This document shows positions 11,601-21,297 of a stretch of 64,000 bases of DNA, piece by piece. The stretch comes from Acinetobacter lwoffii (GTDB lineage: Bacteria > Pseudomonadota > Gammaproteobacteria > Pseudomonadales > Moraxellaceae), in contig NZ_JAMXXP010000010.1 in NCBI RefSeq assembly GCF_024129355.1, forward strand, positions 24,930 to 88,929, read 5' to 3'. Numbering within the stretch: position 1 is the first letter of the stretch; each line of letters begins with the position of its first letter. The notes beneath the pieces are model-generated. The model worked only from the letters and a program-made list of their open reading frames with translations. It was not told the origin of the DNA and did not search any database. A program made the translations under genes and the position numbers.

Positions 11601-13328
11601 TTGGAACTTCTATCTGGTGGTGAAATGCTTGTTCGCGCATTAGCGGACGAAGGCGTTGAACATGTTTTTGGATACCCAGGCGGCGCAGTTCTTCATATTT
11701 ATGATGCGCTATTTCAACAAGACAAAATCAATCATTATCTCGTACGTCACGAACAAGCTGCCGGTCACATGGCGGATGCTTACTCACGCGTCACAGGTAA
11801 GACCGGTGTGGTGCTGGTGACCTCAGGTCCGGGTGCAACCAATACGGTAACGCCAATTGCAACGGCCTATATGGACTCAATCCCGATGGTGATTTTGTCA
11901 GGTCAGGTTGCGAGTCATCTGATTGGTGAAGATGCATTCCAGGAAACCGATATGGTCGGCATTTCACGTCCAATCGTGAAGCATAGTTTCCAGGTGCGTC
12001 ATGCCAGCGAAATTCCTGCAATCATCAAAAAAGCATTCTATATCGCGTCATCTGGTCGTCCAGGCCCTGTCGTAATTGATATTCCTAAAGATGCGACCAA
12101 TCCTGCAGAAAAATTTGCTTACGAATACCCGGAAAAAGTGAAGATGCGTTCGTATCAGCCACCGTTTCGTGGTCACTCAGGTCAAATTCGTAAAGCGATT
12201 GAAGAATTAGTCAATGCTAAGCGCCCAGTAATTTATTCGGGTGGTGGTGTGGTTCAAGGCAATGCATCTGCACAATTGACAGAGCTTGCGCATCTATTGG
12301 GCTATCCGGTAACCAATACCTTAATGGGCTTGGGCGCATTCCCGGGTGATGATGAACAGTTCATCGGTATGCTCGGTATGCACGGTACTTATGAAGCCAA
12401 CATGACCATGCACAATGCAGATGTGATTCTGTGTGTAGGCGCGCGCTTCGATGACCGTGTCACCAACAATCCGGCAAAATTCTGTCTGAATGCCAAAGTG
12501 ATTCATATTGACATCGACCCGGCGACGATTTCAAAAACCATTATGGCGCACATTCCAATTGTCGGTGCGGTAGAGCCGGTATTGACTGAAATGTTGAACC
12601 AGTTGAAACAGCTCAATGTTTCCAAGCCAAATCCTGAAGTGATTGCGGCATGGTGGTCTCAGATTAATGAATGGCGCAAAGTGCATGGCGGTCGTTATGA
12701 AGCGGGTGTTGATGGCGTGATGAAGCCACAACAAGTGGTTCAGGCATTGGATAAAGTGACCAATGGCGAAGCGATCATTACTTCTGATGTCGGTCAGCAT
12801 CAGATGTTTGGTGCGATGTATTACAAATACAAACGTCCACGTCAATGGATCAACTCAGGTGGTCTAGGCACCATGGGTGTGGGCTTGCCGTATGCAATGG
12901 CTGCGAAGCTTGCATACCCGGAACAGCAAGTGGTGTGTATCACCGGTGAAGCATCGATTCAGATGTGTATCCAGGAACTGTCGACCTGTAAGCAATATGG
13001 CCTGAATGTAAAAATCCTGTGCCTGAATAACCAGTCTTTAGGGATGGTGAAGCAGTGGCAAGATATGAACTATGAAGGACGTCATTCAAGTTCTTATGTA
13101 GATTCATTGCCTGATTTTGCCAAACTGATGGAAGCCTATGGTCATGTCGGTATTCAGATTAATCATGCCGATGAGCTAGAGTCGAAGCTTGCAGAAGCGA
13201 TGGCGATTAACGACAAGTGCGTATTTATTAACGTTATGGTAGATCGTACCGAGCACGTTTATCCGATGTTGATTGCGGGTCAGTCGATGCAGGATATGTG
13301 GTTGGCTAAAGGGGAGCGCACGAAATGA
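11601..13328 (+). CDS. ilvI: acetolactate synthase, large catalytic subunit
   Basis: The 575-residue thiamine-diphosphate enzyme that joins two pyruvates, or pyruvate and 2-oxobutyrate, in the first common step of valine, leucine and isoleucine synthesis. It starts at TTG, with TAGG upstream and the family N-terminus [13 protein letters not shown]. The catalytic Glu lies at residue 51 in RHEQAAGH. The ThDP motif normally read as GDG...NN appears as GEA (residues 449-451) followed by LNNQSLG, so the usual Asp is Glu and the second Gly is Ala. The small subunit ilvH overlaps by 4 bases (ATGA), implying coupled translation. The family is often labelled ilvB or ilvI interchangeably. Confidence 0.95.
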   Translation: MELLSGGEMLVRALADEGVEHVFGYPGGAVLHIYDALFQQDKINHYLVRHEQAAGHMADAYSRVTGKTGVVLVTSGPGATNTVTPIATAYMDSIPMVILSGQVASHLIGEDAFQETDMVGISRPIVKHSFQVRHASEIPAIIKKAFYIASSGRPGPVVIDIPKDATNPAEKFAYEYPEKVKMRSYQPPFRGHSGQIRKAIEELVNAKRPVIYSGGGVVQGNASAQLTELAHLLGYPVTNTLMGLGAFPGDDEQFIGMLGMHGTYEANMTMHNADVILCVGARFDDRVTNNPAKFCLNAKVIHIDIDPATISKTIMAHIPIVGAVEPVLTEMLNQLKQLNVSKPNPEVIAAWWSQINEWRKVHGGRYEAGVDGVMKPQQVVQALDKVTNGEAIITSDVGQHQMFGAMYYKYKRPRQWINSGGLGTMGVGLPYAMAAKLAYPEQQVVCITGEASIQMCIQELSTCKQYGLNVKILCLNNQSLGMVKQWQDMNYEGRHSSSYVDSLPDFAKLMEAYGHVGIQINHADELESKLAEAMAINDKCVFINVMVDRTEHVYPMLIAGQSMQDMWLAKGERTK

Positions 13329-13816
13329 GACATATTATCTCTGTACTCGTAGAAAACGAATCAGGCGCGCTTTCCCGTTTAGTGGGTTTGTTCTCACAGC
13401 GTGGCTACAATATCGAAACATTGAATGTTGCGCCAACTGAAGATCCAACGCTTTCACGTTTGACATTGACCACTTATGGTGATGATCACAAGATTGAGCA
13501 AATTACCAAACAGCTTAACAAGTTGGTTGAAGTGGTGAAAGTGGTTGACCTGTCTGAAGGTGCACATATTGAGCGTGAATTGATGCTGATTAAAGTCAAA
13601 GCATTGGGTTCATCGCGTGACGAAATCAAACGTACGGCAGATATTTTCCGTGGTCAGATTGTCGATGTAACACCAACGACCTATACCATTCAAATCGCGG
13701 GTACCACTGAAAAAGTGGATGCGTTTATTGATGCACTTGCAGAACACACGATTTTAGAAGTGGTTCGTTCAGGTGTATCAGGTATCGCACGCGGCGAAAA
13801 AGTACTCACCATCTAA
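13325..13816 (+). CDS. ilvH: acetolactate synthase, small regulatory subunit
   Basis: The 163-residue regulatory partner of IlvI. An N-terminal ACT domain begins [20 protein letters not shown], whose Gly-Ala-Leu turn forms part of the valine feedback site in E. coli IlvH, and a C-terminal ALS small-subunit domain follows. Its ATG overlaps the ilvI stop by four bases. A strong hairpin follows before ilvC. Confidence 0.96.
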   Translation: MRHIISVLVENESGALSRLVGLFSQRGYNIETLNVAPTEDPTLSRLTLTTYGDDHKIEQITKQLNKLVEVVKVVDLSEGAHIERELMLIKVKALGSSRDEIKRTADIFRGQIVDVTPTTYTIQIAGTTEKVDAFIDALAEHTILEVVRSGVSGIARGEKVLTI

Positions 13817-13853
13817 ATTTTAAGTATTTCCTCATCTGAATAAGAAGAGGGTA

Positions 13854-13886
13854 TCAGGCAATGTAAATTTAAGGGTCATTGCCTGA
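13854..13886 (+). promoter_or_regulatory. hairpin between ilvH and ilvC
   Basis: The arms TCAGGCAATG and CATTGCCTGA are perfectly complementary over 10 bases with a 13-base loop, followed by TTTA. It may be a partial terminator or a processing site separating ilvIH from ilvC expression. A related stem, TCAGGTA...TTGCCTG, lies in the leader at 11251-11284. Confidence 0.55.
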
Positions 13887-13910
13887 TTTAAACAGACAAA
13901 CAAGCATTAA

Positions 13911-14939
<1,029 letters not shown>

Positions 14940-14966
14940 TTTCTCGAATCAATTGATTTGAATGCG

Positions 14967-14996
14967 AAAACCCACTTAATTTGAGTGGGTTTTTTA
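14967..14996 (+). terminator. ilvC terminator
   Basis: The stem AACCCACT/AGTGGGTT with the loop TAATTTG is followed by a T-run, 27 bases after the ilvC stop. Confidence 0.9.
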
Positions 14997-15016
14997 TTTC
15001 TATGTTTACGTGCCTG

Positions 15017-15049
15017 AAAAAATGGGAAAGCAGTGCTTTCCCATTTTTT
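15017..15049. terminator. near-perfect palindrome, bidirectional terminator
   Basis: Sixteen-base arms (A-run, TGGGAAAGCA, and their complement) surround a single central G, ending in a T-run. It functions plausibly as a terminator on either strand. It lies between the ilvC terminator and the decayed ilvC 3' copy. Confidence 0.8.
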
Positions 15050-15050
15050 T

Positions 15051-15110
15051 CATATCTTGGAGCCAAGCAAACAAAATCGTTGATAAATAGAAAAACTAAT
15101 CTCTTGATTG
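15051..15110 (+). pseudogene. decayed partial copy of the ilvC 3' end
   Basis: Read in the ilvC frame this stretch gives [11 protein letters not shown] and a stop, against [14 protein letters not shown] in the real gene. It aligns base for base at an offset of exactly 160 (14891-14950 against 15051-15110), with two 10-base blocks identical (ACAAAATCGT and AAAAACTAAT). It carries no start and is not a gene. It marks the left border of the A+T-rich accessory segment and is followed by its own terminator. Confidence 0.8.
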
Positions 15111-15127
15111 GCTGATTTTTATGCTAT

Positions 15128-15155
15128 AAAAGCCCTGCGAAAGCGGGGTTTTTTA
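15128..15155 (+). terminator. terminator after the ilvC 3' copy
   Basis: The stem CCCTGC/GCGGGG (one G-T pair) with a GAAA tetraloop is followed by a T-run. It is placed after the ilvC remnant much as the true terminator follows ilvC. Confidence 0.8.
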
Positions 15156-15168
15156 TTGGATAAGAATA

Positions 15169-15999
15169 ATGATTTTATATAAATATATGAGCTTTGATGA
15201 TGCTCTTTTAACCTTAAATAATCGGAAATTAGCTTTTTCGCATTTAGAGGATTTTAATGATCCGTTCGAATGTACAACATTAGGCTTGTATGATCATGTA
15301 ATTTCAAAGCGAAATTCTAATGAGGTTTTGTAGCAGAAGTTTTCCAGAAAGTATTTAATTACATGTGTAACTAAACAGCCATTAAATCCATTGATGTGGG
15401 CACATTATGCAGATAGCCATAATGGTGTAGTAATTGGAATTGACGTAAATAAAGCTGGATTGAATGATGCTGATAAATTCATTATTACAGCAGACTGTGG
15501 TTCAGTCACATATTTAAGTGAAGAGCCGAAAAGCTTAAATCGATGTACTGTTGAATTTTTGAATAATGTTGAAAATTTAACTTGGGGAAAAGATAAAGAA
15601 ATATTGAAACAAGCGCTACTTAATAAAATGCATTTTTGGAAGTATGAAGAAGAGGTAAGAATTGTGAAAAAAATTTCACCTTATATTTCTACCTATCATA
15701 TACCACGTCAACGAAAGTATAATTTTGATGGTCAAGTATGGCGGAAAATTACACCAGGATTTAAACCAATTTATACATTGGAAATAAATCCTGATGCCTT
15801 TGTTGATGTAATATTTGGATTAGGTTCATACCGGAAATTAAGACGTTCACAAGAAAAAGAAACTAATACTTGGAATCCTGATAATATAGAAAAATTAGAT
15901 CGGTTATATAACCTTTGTAGAAGTTTGAGTTTACCTGTATTTAAAGTAGATAAAGATTATGATAGGTGGGGTCTTACACGTAAAAATATTGATATTTAA
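15169..15999 (+). pseudogene. DUF2971 family gene interrupted by an in-frame amber codon
   Basis: The frame starting at 15169 reads MILYKYMSFDDALLTLNNRK and continues with FSHLEDFNDPFE, a typical DUF2971 N-terminus. A TAG at 15331-15333 interrupts it after 54 codons, and the same frame then runs on to 15999 with LITCVTKQPLNPLMWAHYAD and the family's KYEEEVRIV motif. One change of TAG (for example from CAG) would restore a 276-residue protein of normal length. DUF2971 has no established function; members are often found in accessory and defence-rich DNA. Either this is a recent pseudogene, or the C-terminal part is made from the ATG at 15391. A+T content is much higher than in ilvC. No clear ribosome-binding site is seen. 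Confidence 0.75.
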
Positions 16000-16899
16000 A
16001 AATATTAAGTAATAATATTGGTTTTAAAGCATAGTATGTGTTCTAAATTTCCACTTCATTTTTCTTTTCAAAAAATGAAGTATAGCCAGCGTAAAAACTC
16101 ATTCTTATTGATCATGTCCACACTCAATTTTTTATTATTTGATTTGTATAAATCAGTTATTGAACTGTAATTGTACGACCTCTAAAAAAAATCAATTAAA
16201 AAATATTGAAATAAACATCACTAAACTTATTTTTACCTTGAGGTCAATCAAAAAAATATTTATTAGAATATAAATTTTGAAATTAAATTTTTAAATATTA
16301 AAATTGTTGATAAATTAAATTAATAGTAATTAAAATTTAATAATATTATAAAATTAATTATTTACTTTGTTAAATTTTTATACTCTAGGTTCAATATATG
16401 CTTTGTGTTGTTTGATTGTAATTTTTTGTTTAGCTGAAAAATATTAAACTTTTATGATGCTGTAAAAATAACTATAAAAAATAAAAAAAATAATTTTTTT
16501 AAAGGGTGGTATCTGGAAATTGTAAGCATTTGTAAGATTTATTTCCAATTTAAATTGAGTAATTTGAAAAAATAATTATATCAATGTCTTGTGGGTATTT
16601 TTATCTATTAAATGAAGTGTGGTGAAAGTATGGAATGCTTATAATTTTAAATGGATTGTATTTGTAATAATTTATATATAAGTCTAAGTGCTTATAAAAC
16701 AAATAAATATATAGATGGATGATTTTATAAAAATATAGGCGGCTATATTGTGAATATTAAAGCTTTGTACGCTAATGAAAATAATCGCACTAATATGAGT
16801 CTGCGCTTAGAAAAATAGCTCTGAATTCTAAGAGTTGGGATATAAGCGTTAAAAATAAAAGAAAAATATATTCTTTTAAAAAAAGAAATGGAGAAAAAT
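16000..16899. other. very A+T-rich non-coding region before the pilus operon
   Basis: About 0.9 kb with no plausible gene in either strand. It contains a hairpin ACTTCATTTTT/AAAAAATGAAGT at 16053-16081 that may end transcription of the DUF2971 remnant. The rest is dominated by A and T runs and probably holds the pilus promoter and regulatory sites. Such DNA is a likely target for H-NS-type silencing; that is inference from composition only. Confidence 0.6.
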
Positions 16900-17421
16900 A
16901 TGAAAAAAATGACTCAAGCCACATTGACAGCACTCGTACTGGGTTTTGGTTTTAGTTCAACAGCTCTATACGCAGCAGAAACAAACCGAGGTGGTCCTCC
17001 ACAACAGGGTCCAAATAAACCTCATAAACCAGGCAAACATGGATGTGGAGACAAATGTGACGGAAAAATTGACATTGTTTTGGAAGTTCCAAGACATTGT
17101 GATTTAGATGTTGAGACACCTCGATTAACACTTGCACAAACCACGGGAGGTAATTGGAGCGATGCGGGCTTCTTTAATGTCAGCACAAATGCCCCTTATC
17201 GATTAAATATTAATCCACTAAATACTTTGCGCAATGGTGAGAACTCTGTACCTGTAGTTGTGACTACTACACGTGGTGGAAAAGCTTATTATGGCACTCA
17301 GTCAAGTACCAAAGGACAAGCTCATCGTTGGGATGTCGCAGCTACAGTAGCTGGTAGTGCGGTTGAAGCAGCTGATGCTGGTACTTATCGTGGTGTATAT
17401 AACGTAGAAGTGCGATTCTAA
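16900..17421 (+). CDS. major pilin-like subunit of a chaperone-usher pilus
   Basis: A 173-residue exported protein. The start at 16900 has GGAG six bases upstream and begins the signal peptide KKMTQATLTALVLGF, cleaved near YAAE. The mature N-terminus is an odd Gly/Pro/Lys/His-rich stretch (NRGGPPQQGPNKPHKPGKHG) with two Cys, followed by KIDIVLEVPRHC. The latter resembles the donor-strand and first Cys region of archaic pilins such as CsuA/B (VDVKLNISTGC), as I recall that sequence. The end, AGTYRGVYNVEVRF, matches the C-terminal strand of spore-coat-U-like pilins. It is first in a four-gene operon with chaperone, usher and a second pilin. Subunit role is inferred from position. Confidence 0.75.
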   Translation: MKKMTQATLTALVLGFGFSSTALYAAETNRGGPPQQGPNKPHKPGKHGCGDKCDGKIDIVLEVPRHCDLDVETPRLTLAQTTGGNWSDAGFFNVSTNAPYRLNINPLNTLRNGENSVPVVVTTTRGGKAYYGTQSSTKGQAHRWDVAATVAGSAVEAADAGTYRGVYNVEVRF

Positions 17422-17531
17422 TAATAAGAAATTTTTTATATAACATTTTGAATAAGTAGGAGATGTACTACATCTCCTATTTTAATATTTTTATGATTAA
17501 TAATAATTATATTTAGGTTTGGGAGTGAAAT

Positions 17532-18233
17532 ATGATTAAAAAAATTATAGGATTTTCTATATTGTTTTTGTTTAGTTTTTCTTTATCAGCGGGAATAAAG
17601 TTCAGTCCTATCCAACTCTATATTCAAGATTTTAAAAGACAGAAAAGTACAACTGTTAATATTGAAAGTACAGGATTAAGTACTTCAAAAATATATGAAA
17701 TTAGTGCATTTAAATGGCAGCAAAATGAAAAAGGTGAAGATGTTCTATTGGAGGATAATACTTTACTGTTTAATCCAAAAACATTTGAGCTAAAACCTGA
17801 AAGTAAACAAGTTGTCCGTATCGGGTTTAGCCAACCCCCATTAAATTTAGAGCAACAGCAATCATGGAGGATCATTTTTAAAGAAGTAACACCAGTTGAT
17901 GATAATTCTTCGATTAATTTTTTGTTTAACTTCTCACTGCCTTTTTTTGCTGGAAAACAGGTTACACCACAATTAAATATAGATCTGCAAAAAATTAATG
18001 AACTGGCTTATCTAAATGTAAATAATTTATCTAAATCTCATGCAAAAATTACTGAAGTTATAGTATTGGATAGTAAAAATAATCAACTCATGAAAAAAGA
18101 TTTTGTTCAATATATTTTGAGTGGAAATAAAATTAAATTTGAACTTGGAGAATTAAAAGAAAATGGAGATTTGAAATTAAAGATAAAAGTGGAAGACCAT
18201 GAGGGATATTTGGAATTTCCTGTAAAAGCCTAG
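17532..18233 (+). CDS. periplasmic pilus chaperone
   Basis: A 233-residue chaperone with signal peptide (residues 1-20, ending LSLSAG). Such proteins hold pilin subunits by donor-strand complementation and deliver them to the usher. The first immunoglobulin-like domain shows the conserved pattern SPIQLYIQDFKRQKSTTVNI, the segment VVRIGFSQPP carrying the basic residue that anchors the subunit C-terminus, and SWRIIFKEVTP. The second domain follows FSLPFFAGK. The layout is closer to archaic chaperones such as CsuC than to FimC. A GGGAG ribosome-binding site precedes the ATG. It is the second gene of the operon, 110 bases after the pilin. Confidence 0.85.
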   Translation: MIKKIIGFSILFLFSFSLSAGIKFSPIQLYIQDFKRQKSTTVNIESTGLSTSKIYEISAFKWQQNEKGEDVLLEDNTLLFNPKTFELKPESKQVVRIGFSQPPLNLEQQQSWRIIFKEVTPVDDNSSINFLFNFSLPFFAGKQVTPQLNIDLQKINELAYLNVNNLSKSHAKITEVIVLDSKNNQLMKKDFVQYILSGNKIKFELGELKENGDLKLKIKVEDHEGYLEFPVKA

Positions 18234-18274
18234 AAGATACTTACAAAAAGAATAAATAGTAAAAGGATGATGCT

Positions 18275-20605
18275 ATGAAGGTCACTAAAATTCTTCTAAT
18301 GATCGCGTGTGGGATGGGGCTAACAAATGTAAATGCTGAAAATGTTCAACAGACGGTGCAGAAAGACAATTTAGAAATGTTCATCGTAAATATATGGGTA
18401 AATGGCTTAGATTATAAAACTGAAGCAATTCATTTTTCTGATGGAGGGCAGAGATATATTGAGTGTGAGGCTTTATCCAGAATCGGAATTCACATTGAAA
18501 GGATCCCCCGTCACTTGGTCAAGAAAGAATTCTGTTTATTGAATCAACCAGGTGTAACAGTTGAAGATGACTATAGTTTACAAGCCATTAAAATTAATTT
18601 TCCAGTCAATTATTTTGAAGATACTCATTATGAATTAGAGGTAGAAAATCCCGAGAAAGCGAATTTTGGAGGGTTTGTTAATTATAGCTTATTTTATAAT
18701 AAAGATGATGAAGAACAAGAATTTAATACATTTTCAGAAATTGGGATATTTAAAGATTATTGGTTATTAAAAAATGCTTTTTTATATCGTAATGAACCTG
18801 AAGATATTGAAGAAAGATTTTTACGTGTCAATACGACGCTCGATGTTGAATTTCCAAAAAACTTTTCAAGACTTACCTTGGGAGATACGACGAGTCCTTA
18901 TAGTAGTTTAAATAATTCTTTTCGGTTTGGGGGGCTAAGTTTTGGTACCAACTATACCAATCGTCCAGACTTTGTTTACTGGAATGCGCCGACTTTAAAT
19001 GGGAGTGCAAGCGTACCCTCAACAATTGATCTATATATTAATGGGGTACGTTTATATCGGGATTCTGTGACCCCTGGTAATTATAATCTTCCTGCTGGAG
19101 CAATGCTAAATCAGGCGGGTGATGCACAAATTGTTGTAGAAGATATTTTAGGGAATAGGAGCGTCCAGAGTTTTCCGGTTTATATTAATAGTCGATTATT
19201 AAAGCCAAAATTGAACGAATATAATATTTCATTAGGTAAATTAAGATATAACTATGATTATGTCGATGATGATTATCGGGAGTTTTTTACAAAATTGTTT
19301 TATCGGCGGGGTATAACGTCTTCAACGACCTTGGGAGGAGATTTTTTATATAGTAAAGATGTCAGCAATTTTGATTTTTTATGGACCCAAGGAATAAGTA
19401 AATACTTGCTTATGGATAGTGCATTTTCAGTTAGCCAGACAGAAGCGGATGATGAACAAGGATATGCGGCTTCGATAGCCCTGAGTCGAGATTTTAGAAA
19501 CTGGTCCTTTGGTATAAATAGTCGATATTTTACTCAGGAATATCAGTATTTAAGTGGTGATATATATAACTCTAATATTGAAGCCTCAAATATTCTATAT
19601 TTTAATTTTTCCAATTTGGGATTCATTGATGGATTAAATCTTAGTTATATTTATCAATCTTATTATGATCAAAATGGTTTTAGTAATGATACTCAGAAAA
19701 TTTTTGATATTCGAGCTTCAAAAAGCTTAACAAAAAAAATATATACAAATTTTGGCTTTTATAAAGATTTTGGGAATGAGGGGGATCATGGTTTTAATAT
19801 CGCCTTATCTTACGATTGGGAAGAAAAGGGTCAAATTTATTTAAATCACGATACTGAGGATAATGAAACGAGTTTAAGTTTTAGTCACAGAACGATGACT
19901 CAGAATGGTTTTGATTATGTTTTGGGGGTTAATCGCACTGAAGAAGAAGTTAATTACAATGCTTATGGTTTATGGAAAACCAGTATTGGTAATTTACAAC
20001 TTTCTCATGATGAATATGAGAATCGTCGTAATTCACAGGCTATGTTTGAGGGCGCCTTGGTTTGGCTAGGTAGTAAAATAGCATTCACCAAATATGCTGA
20101 TAATGCTTTTGCTCTGGTTGAGGTCGATCAACATCCAAATCTTGATATCTATCGTTCAGCGAGTCTAGCTGGAAGCACCAATAATCAAGGCTATATGTTT
20201 ATACATAACATCATCCCTTATATCCATTACGATATTTCTTTTGACCATAACCAGTTAGCGATGGAAGAAACTTTTGAACACTCTTCTAAAAAAATTATTG
20301 GTCTGGATCAACGTGGATATAAGCTGGATTTTCCTATCTATAAAACCAAACGTATTGCGCTAAGAATTAAAGATGCACAACAAAATAATTTAGTCATAGG
20401 CTCTGAGGTTCTTGTGGATGGTCTCAGTACAGAACCTTCTTTTGTTGATAGTCAGGGTATTGTTTACCTATATCTATTTAAAGCAGGCACTTACAACATT
20501 AAAGTGAAGACTAATAGAGGGCAGCAGTGCCAGGCTCAATTCATTCTGAATGAAAACCAATTCCAGAATTCAGACAAGCAAATTCTGGAAACTATATGTA
20601 AGTAG
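18275..20605 (+). CDS. outer-membrane pilus usher
   Basis: A 776-residue usher that forms the outer-membrane pore through which the pilus is polymerised. It has a signal peptide ending NVNA, an N-terminal chaperone-binding domain with a Cys pair (ECEALSRIG and KKEFCLL), a long beta-barrel with many Tyr/Phe-terminated strands (FGGLSFGTNYTNRPD, LYINGVRLYRDSV and VQSFPVY around the plug), and a C-terminal domain holding a final Cys pair. The length fits archaic ushers rather than the longer 850-residue gamma group. AGGATG lies upstream of the start. Base composition is clearly more A+T-rich than in the flanking core genes. Confidence 0.88.
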   Translation: MKVTKILLMIACGMGLTNVNAENVQQTVQKDNLEMFIVNIWVNGLDYKTEAIHFSDGGQRYIECEALSRIGIHIERIPRHLVKKEFCLLNQPGVTVEDDYSLQAIKINFPVNYFEDTHYELEVENPEKANFGGFVNYSLFYNKDDEEQEFNTFSEIGIFKDYWLLKNAFLYRNEPEDIEERFLRVNTTLDVEFPKNFSRLTLGDTTSPYSSLNNSFRFGGLSFGTNYTNRPDFVYWNAPTLNGSASVPSTIDLYINGVRLYRDSVTPGNYNLPAGAMLNQAGDAQIVVEDILGNRSVQSFPVYINSRLLKPKLNEYNISLGKLRYNYDYVDDDYREFFTKLFYRRGITSSTTLGGDFLYSKDVSNFDFLWTQGISKYLLMDSAFSVSQTEADDEQGYAASIALSRDFRNWSFGINSRYFTQEYQYLSGDIYNSNIEASNILYFNFSNLGFIDGLNLSYIYQSYYDQNGFSNDTQKIFDIRASKSLTKKIYTNFGFYKDFGNEGDHGFNIALSYDWEEKGQIYLNHDTEDNETSLSFSHRTMTQNGFDYVLGVNRTEEEVNYNAYGLWKTSIGNLQLSHDEYENRRNSQAMFEGALVWLGSKIAFTKYADNAFALVEVDQHPNLDIYRSASLAGSTNNQGYMFIHNIIPYIHYDISFDHNQLAMEETFEHSSKKIIGLDQRGYKLDFPIYKTKRIALRIKDAQQNNLVIGSEVLVDGLSTEPSFVDSQGIVYLYLFKAGTYNIKVKTNRGQQCQAQFILNENQFQNSDKQILETICK

Positions 20606-20615
20606 GAGTAGAAAA

Positions 20616-21026
20616 ATGAAAAAGCTCTTTTTATTTATTACCGCACTCAGTATGAGTGAAATAGCCATGGCCCAATATTGCTCGATTGATGGTTTTACCA
20701 CTCCAGAATTACGTCTAGCCAGCTATCAGCGTAGTCAGGCTGCCACTTCATTTAATATTTCATGTGATATGGGCTATTCAATTTTATTTAATAGTCAGAA
20801 CCTGGTGAGTTCCAACGGGATAAGTTATGTGTCTAATGGTCCTAATAAATTGCGTACCAAATTAAATTTGAGTGGTGCAAATAGTGGGTTATGGGGAGTC
20901 AGAGTGAATCAGGGAGCTTCACAGAGACAGAAATATATCGTTTCGGTTCAACTCGAAGAGAATCCTTTTAATGGGGTTCCAGCTGGAACTTATCGTGATC
21001 GGATTTCTGTCGATATTAATTTTTAA
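20616..21026 (+). CDS. second pilin-like subunit, candidate tip protein (spore-coat-U-like)
   Basis: A 136-residue exported protein starting at 20616 with AGGAG seven bases upstream; an earlier frame overlapping the usher is not supported. The signal peptide ends IAMA, and the mature protein begins QYCSIDGF, so the first Cys comes at residue 2 with no donor-strand extension. Lack of that extension fits a terminal (tip) subunit, since only the tip needs no strand to donate. The C-terminus AGTYRDRISVDINF is the spore-coat-U/archaic pilin pattern. Archaic tip adhesins such as CsuE have two domains; this one has only one, so it may be a simplified tip or an adaptor. Confidence 0.7.
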   Translation: MKKLFLFITALSMSEIAMAQYCSIDGFTTPELRLASYQRSQAATSFNISCDMGYSILFNSQNLVSSNGISYVSNGPNKLRTKLNLSGANSGLWGVRVNQGASQRQKYIVSVQLEENPFNGVPAGTYRDRISVDINF

Positions 21027-21132
21027 ATCATAGAAATAAGGAAATTGCCTGAAAGACTTTAAACCAACCTGGGATCAGTACAGTAAAGCAAACATGCAGA
21101 AACTTTGAGGAGGTTAAATGAAGATCTGTATA

Positions 21133-21182
21133 AAGTGAATATCTTTTTAGTCTAAGAATTAATTGGTATTCACTTATTTTTT
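21133..21182 (+). terminator. terminator of the pilus operon
   Basis: The arms AAGTGAATA and TATTCACTT are perfectly complementary over nine bases with a loop of about 25 bases, and a T-run follows. The loop is long, but position and T-run fit the end of the pilus operon. Confidence 0.65.
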
Positions 21183-21297
21183 TAATATAAATAATAATTT
21201 AGAAGATTTATTTTTGGTTTTTTTAGTTATTTTTATTCATCAAATAGTCATGAGATCTTTCTATACTGGGTGAAAAATATAAGCGAATAGGTGCGAG

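Noticed and set aside
15000..21200. Prophage or integrative element after ilvC
   Set aside because: There is no integrase, transposase, phage gene or tRNA target; the ilvC tail repeats flank terminators, not the accessory genes.
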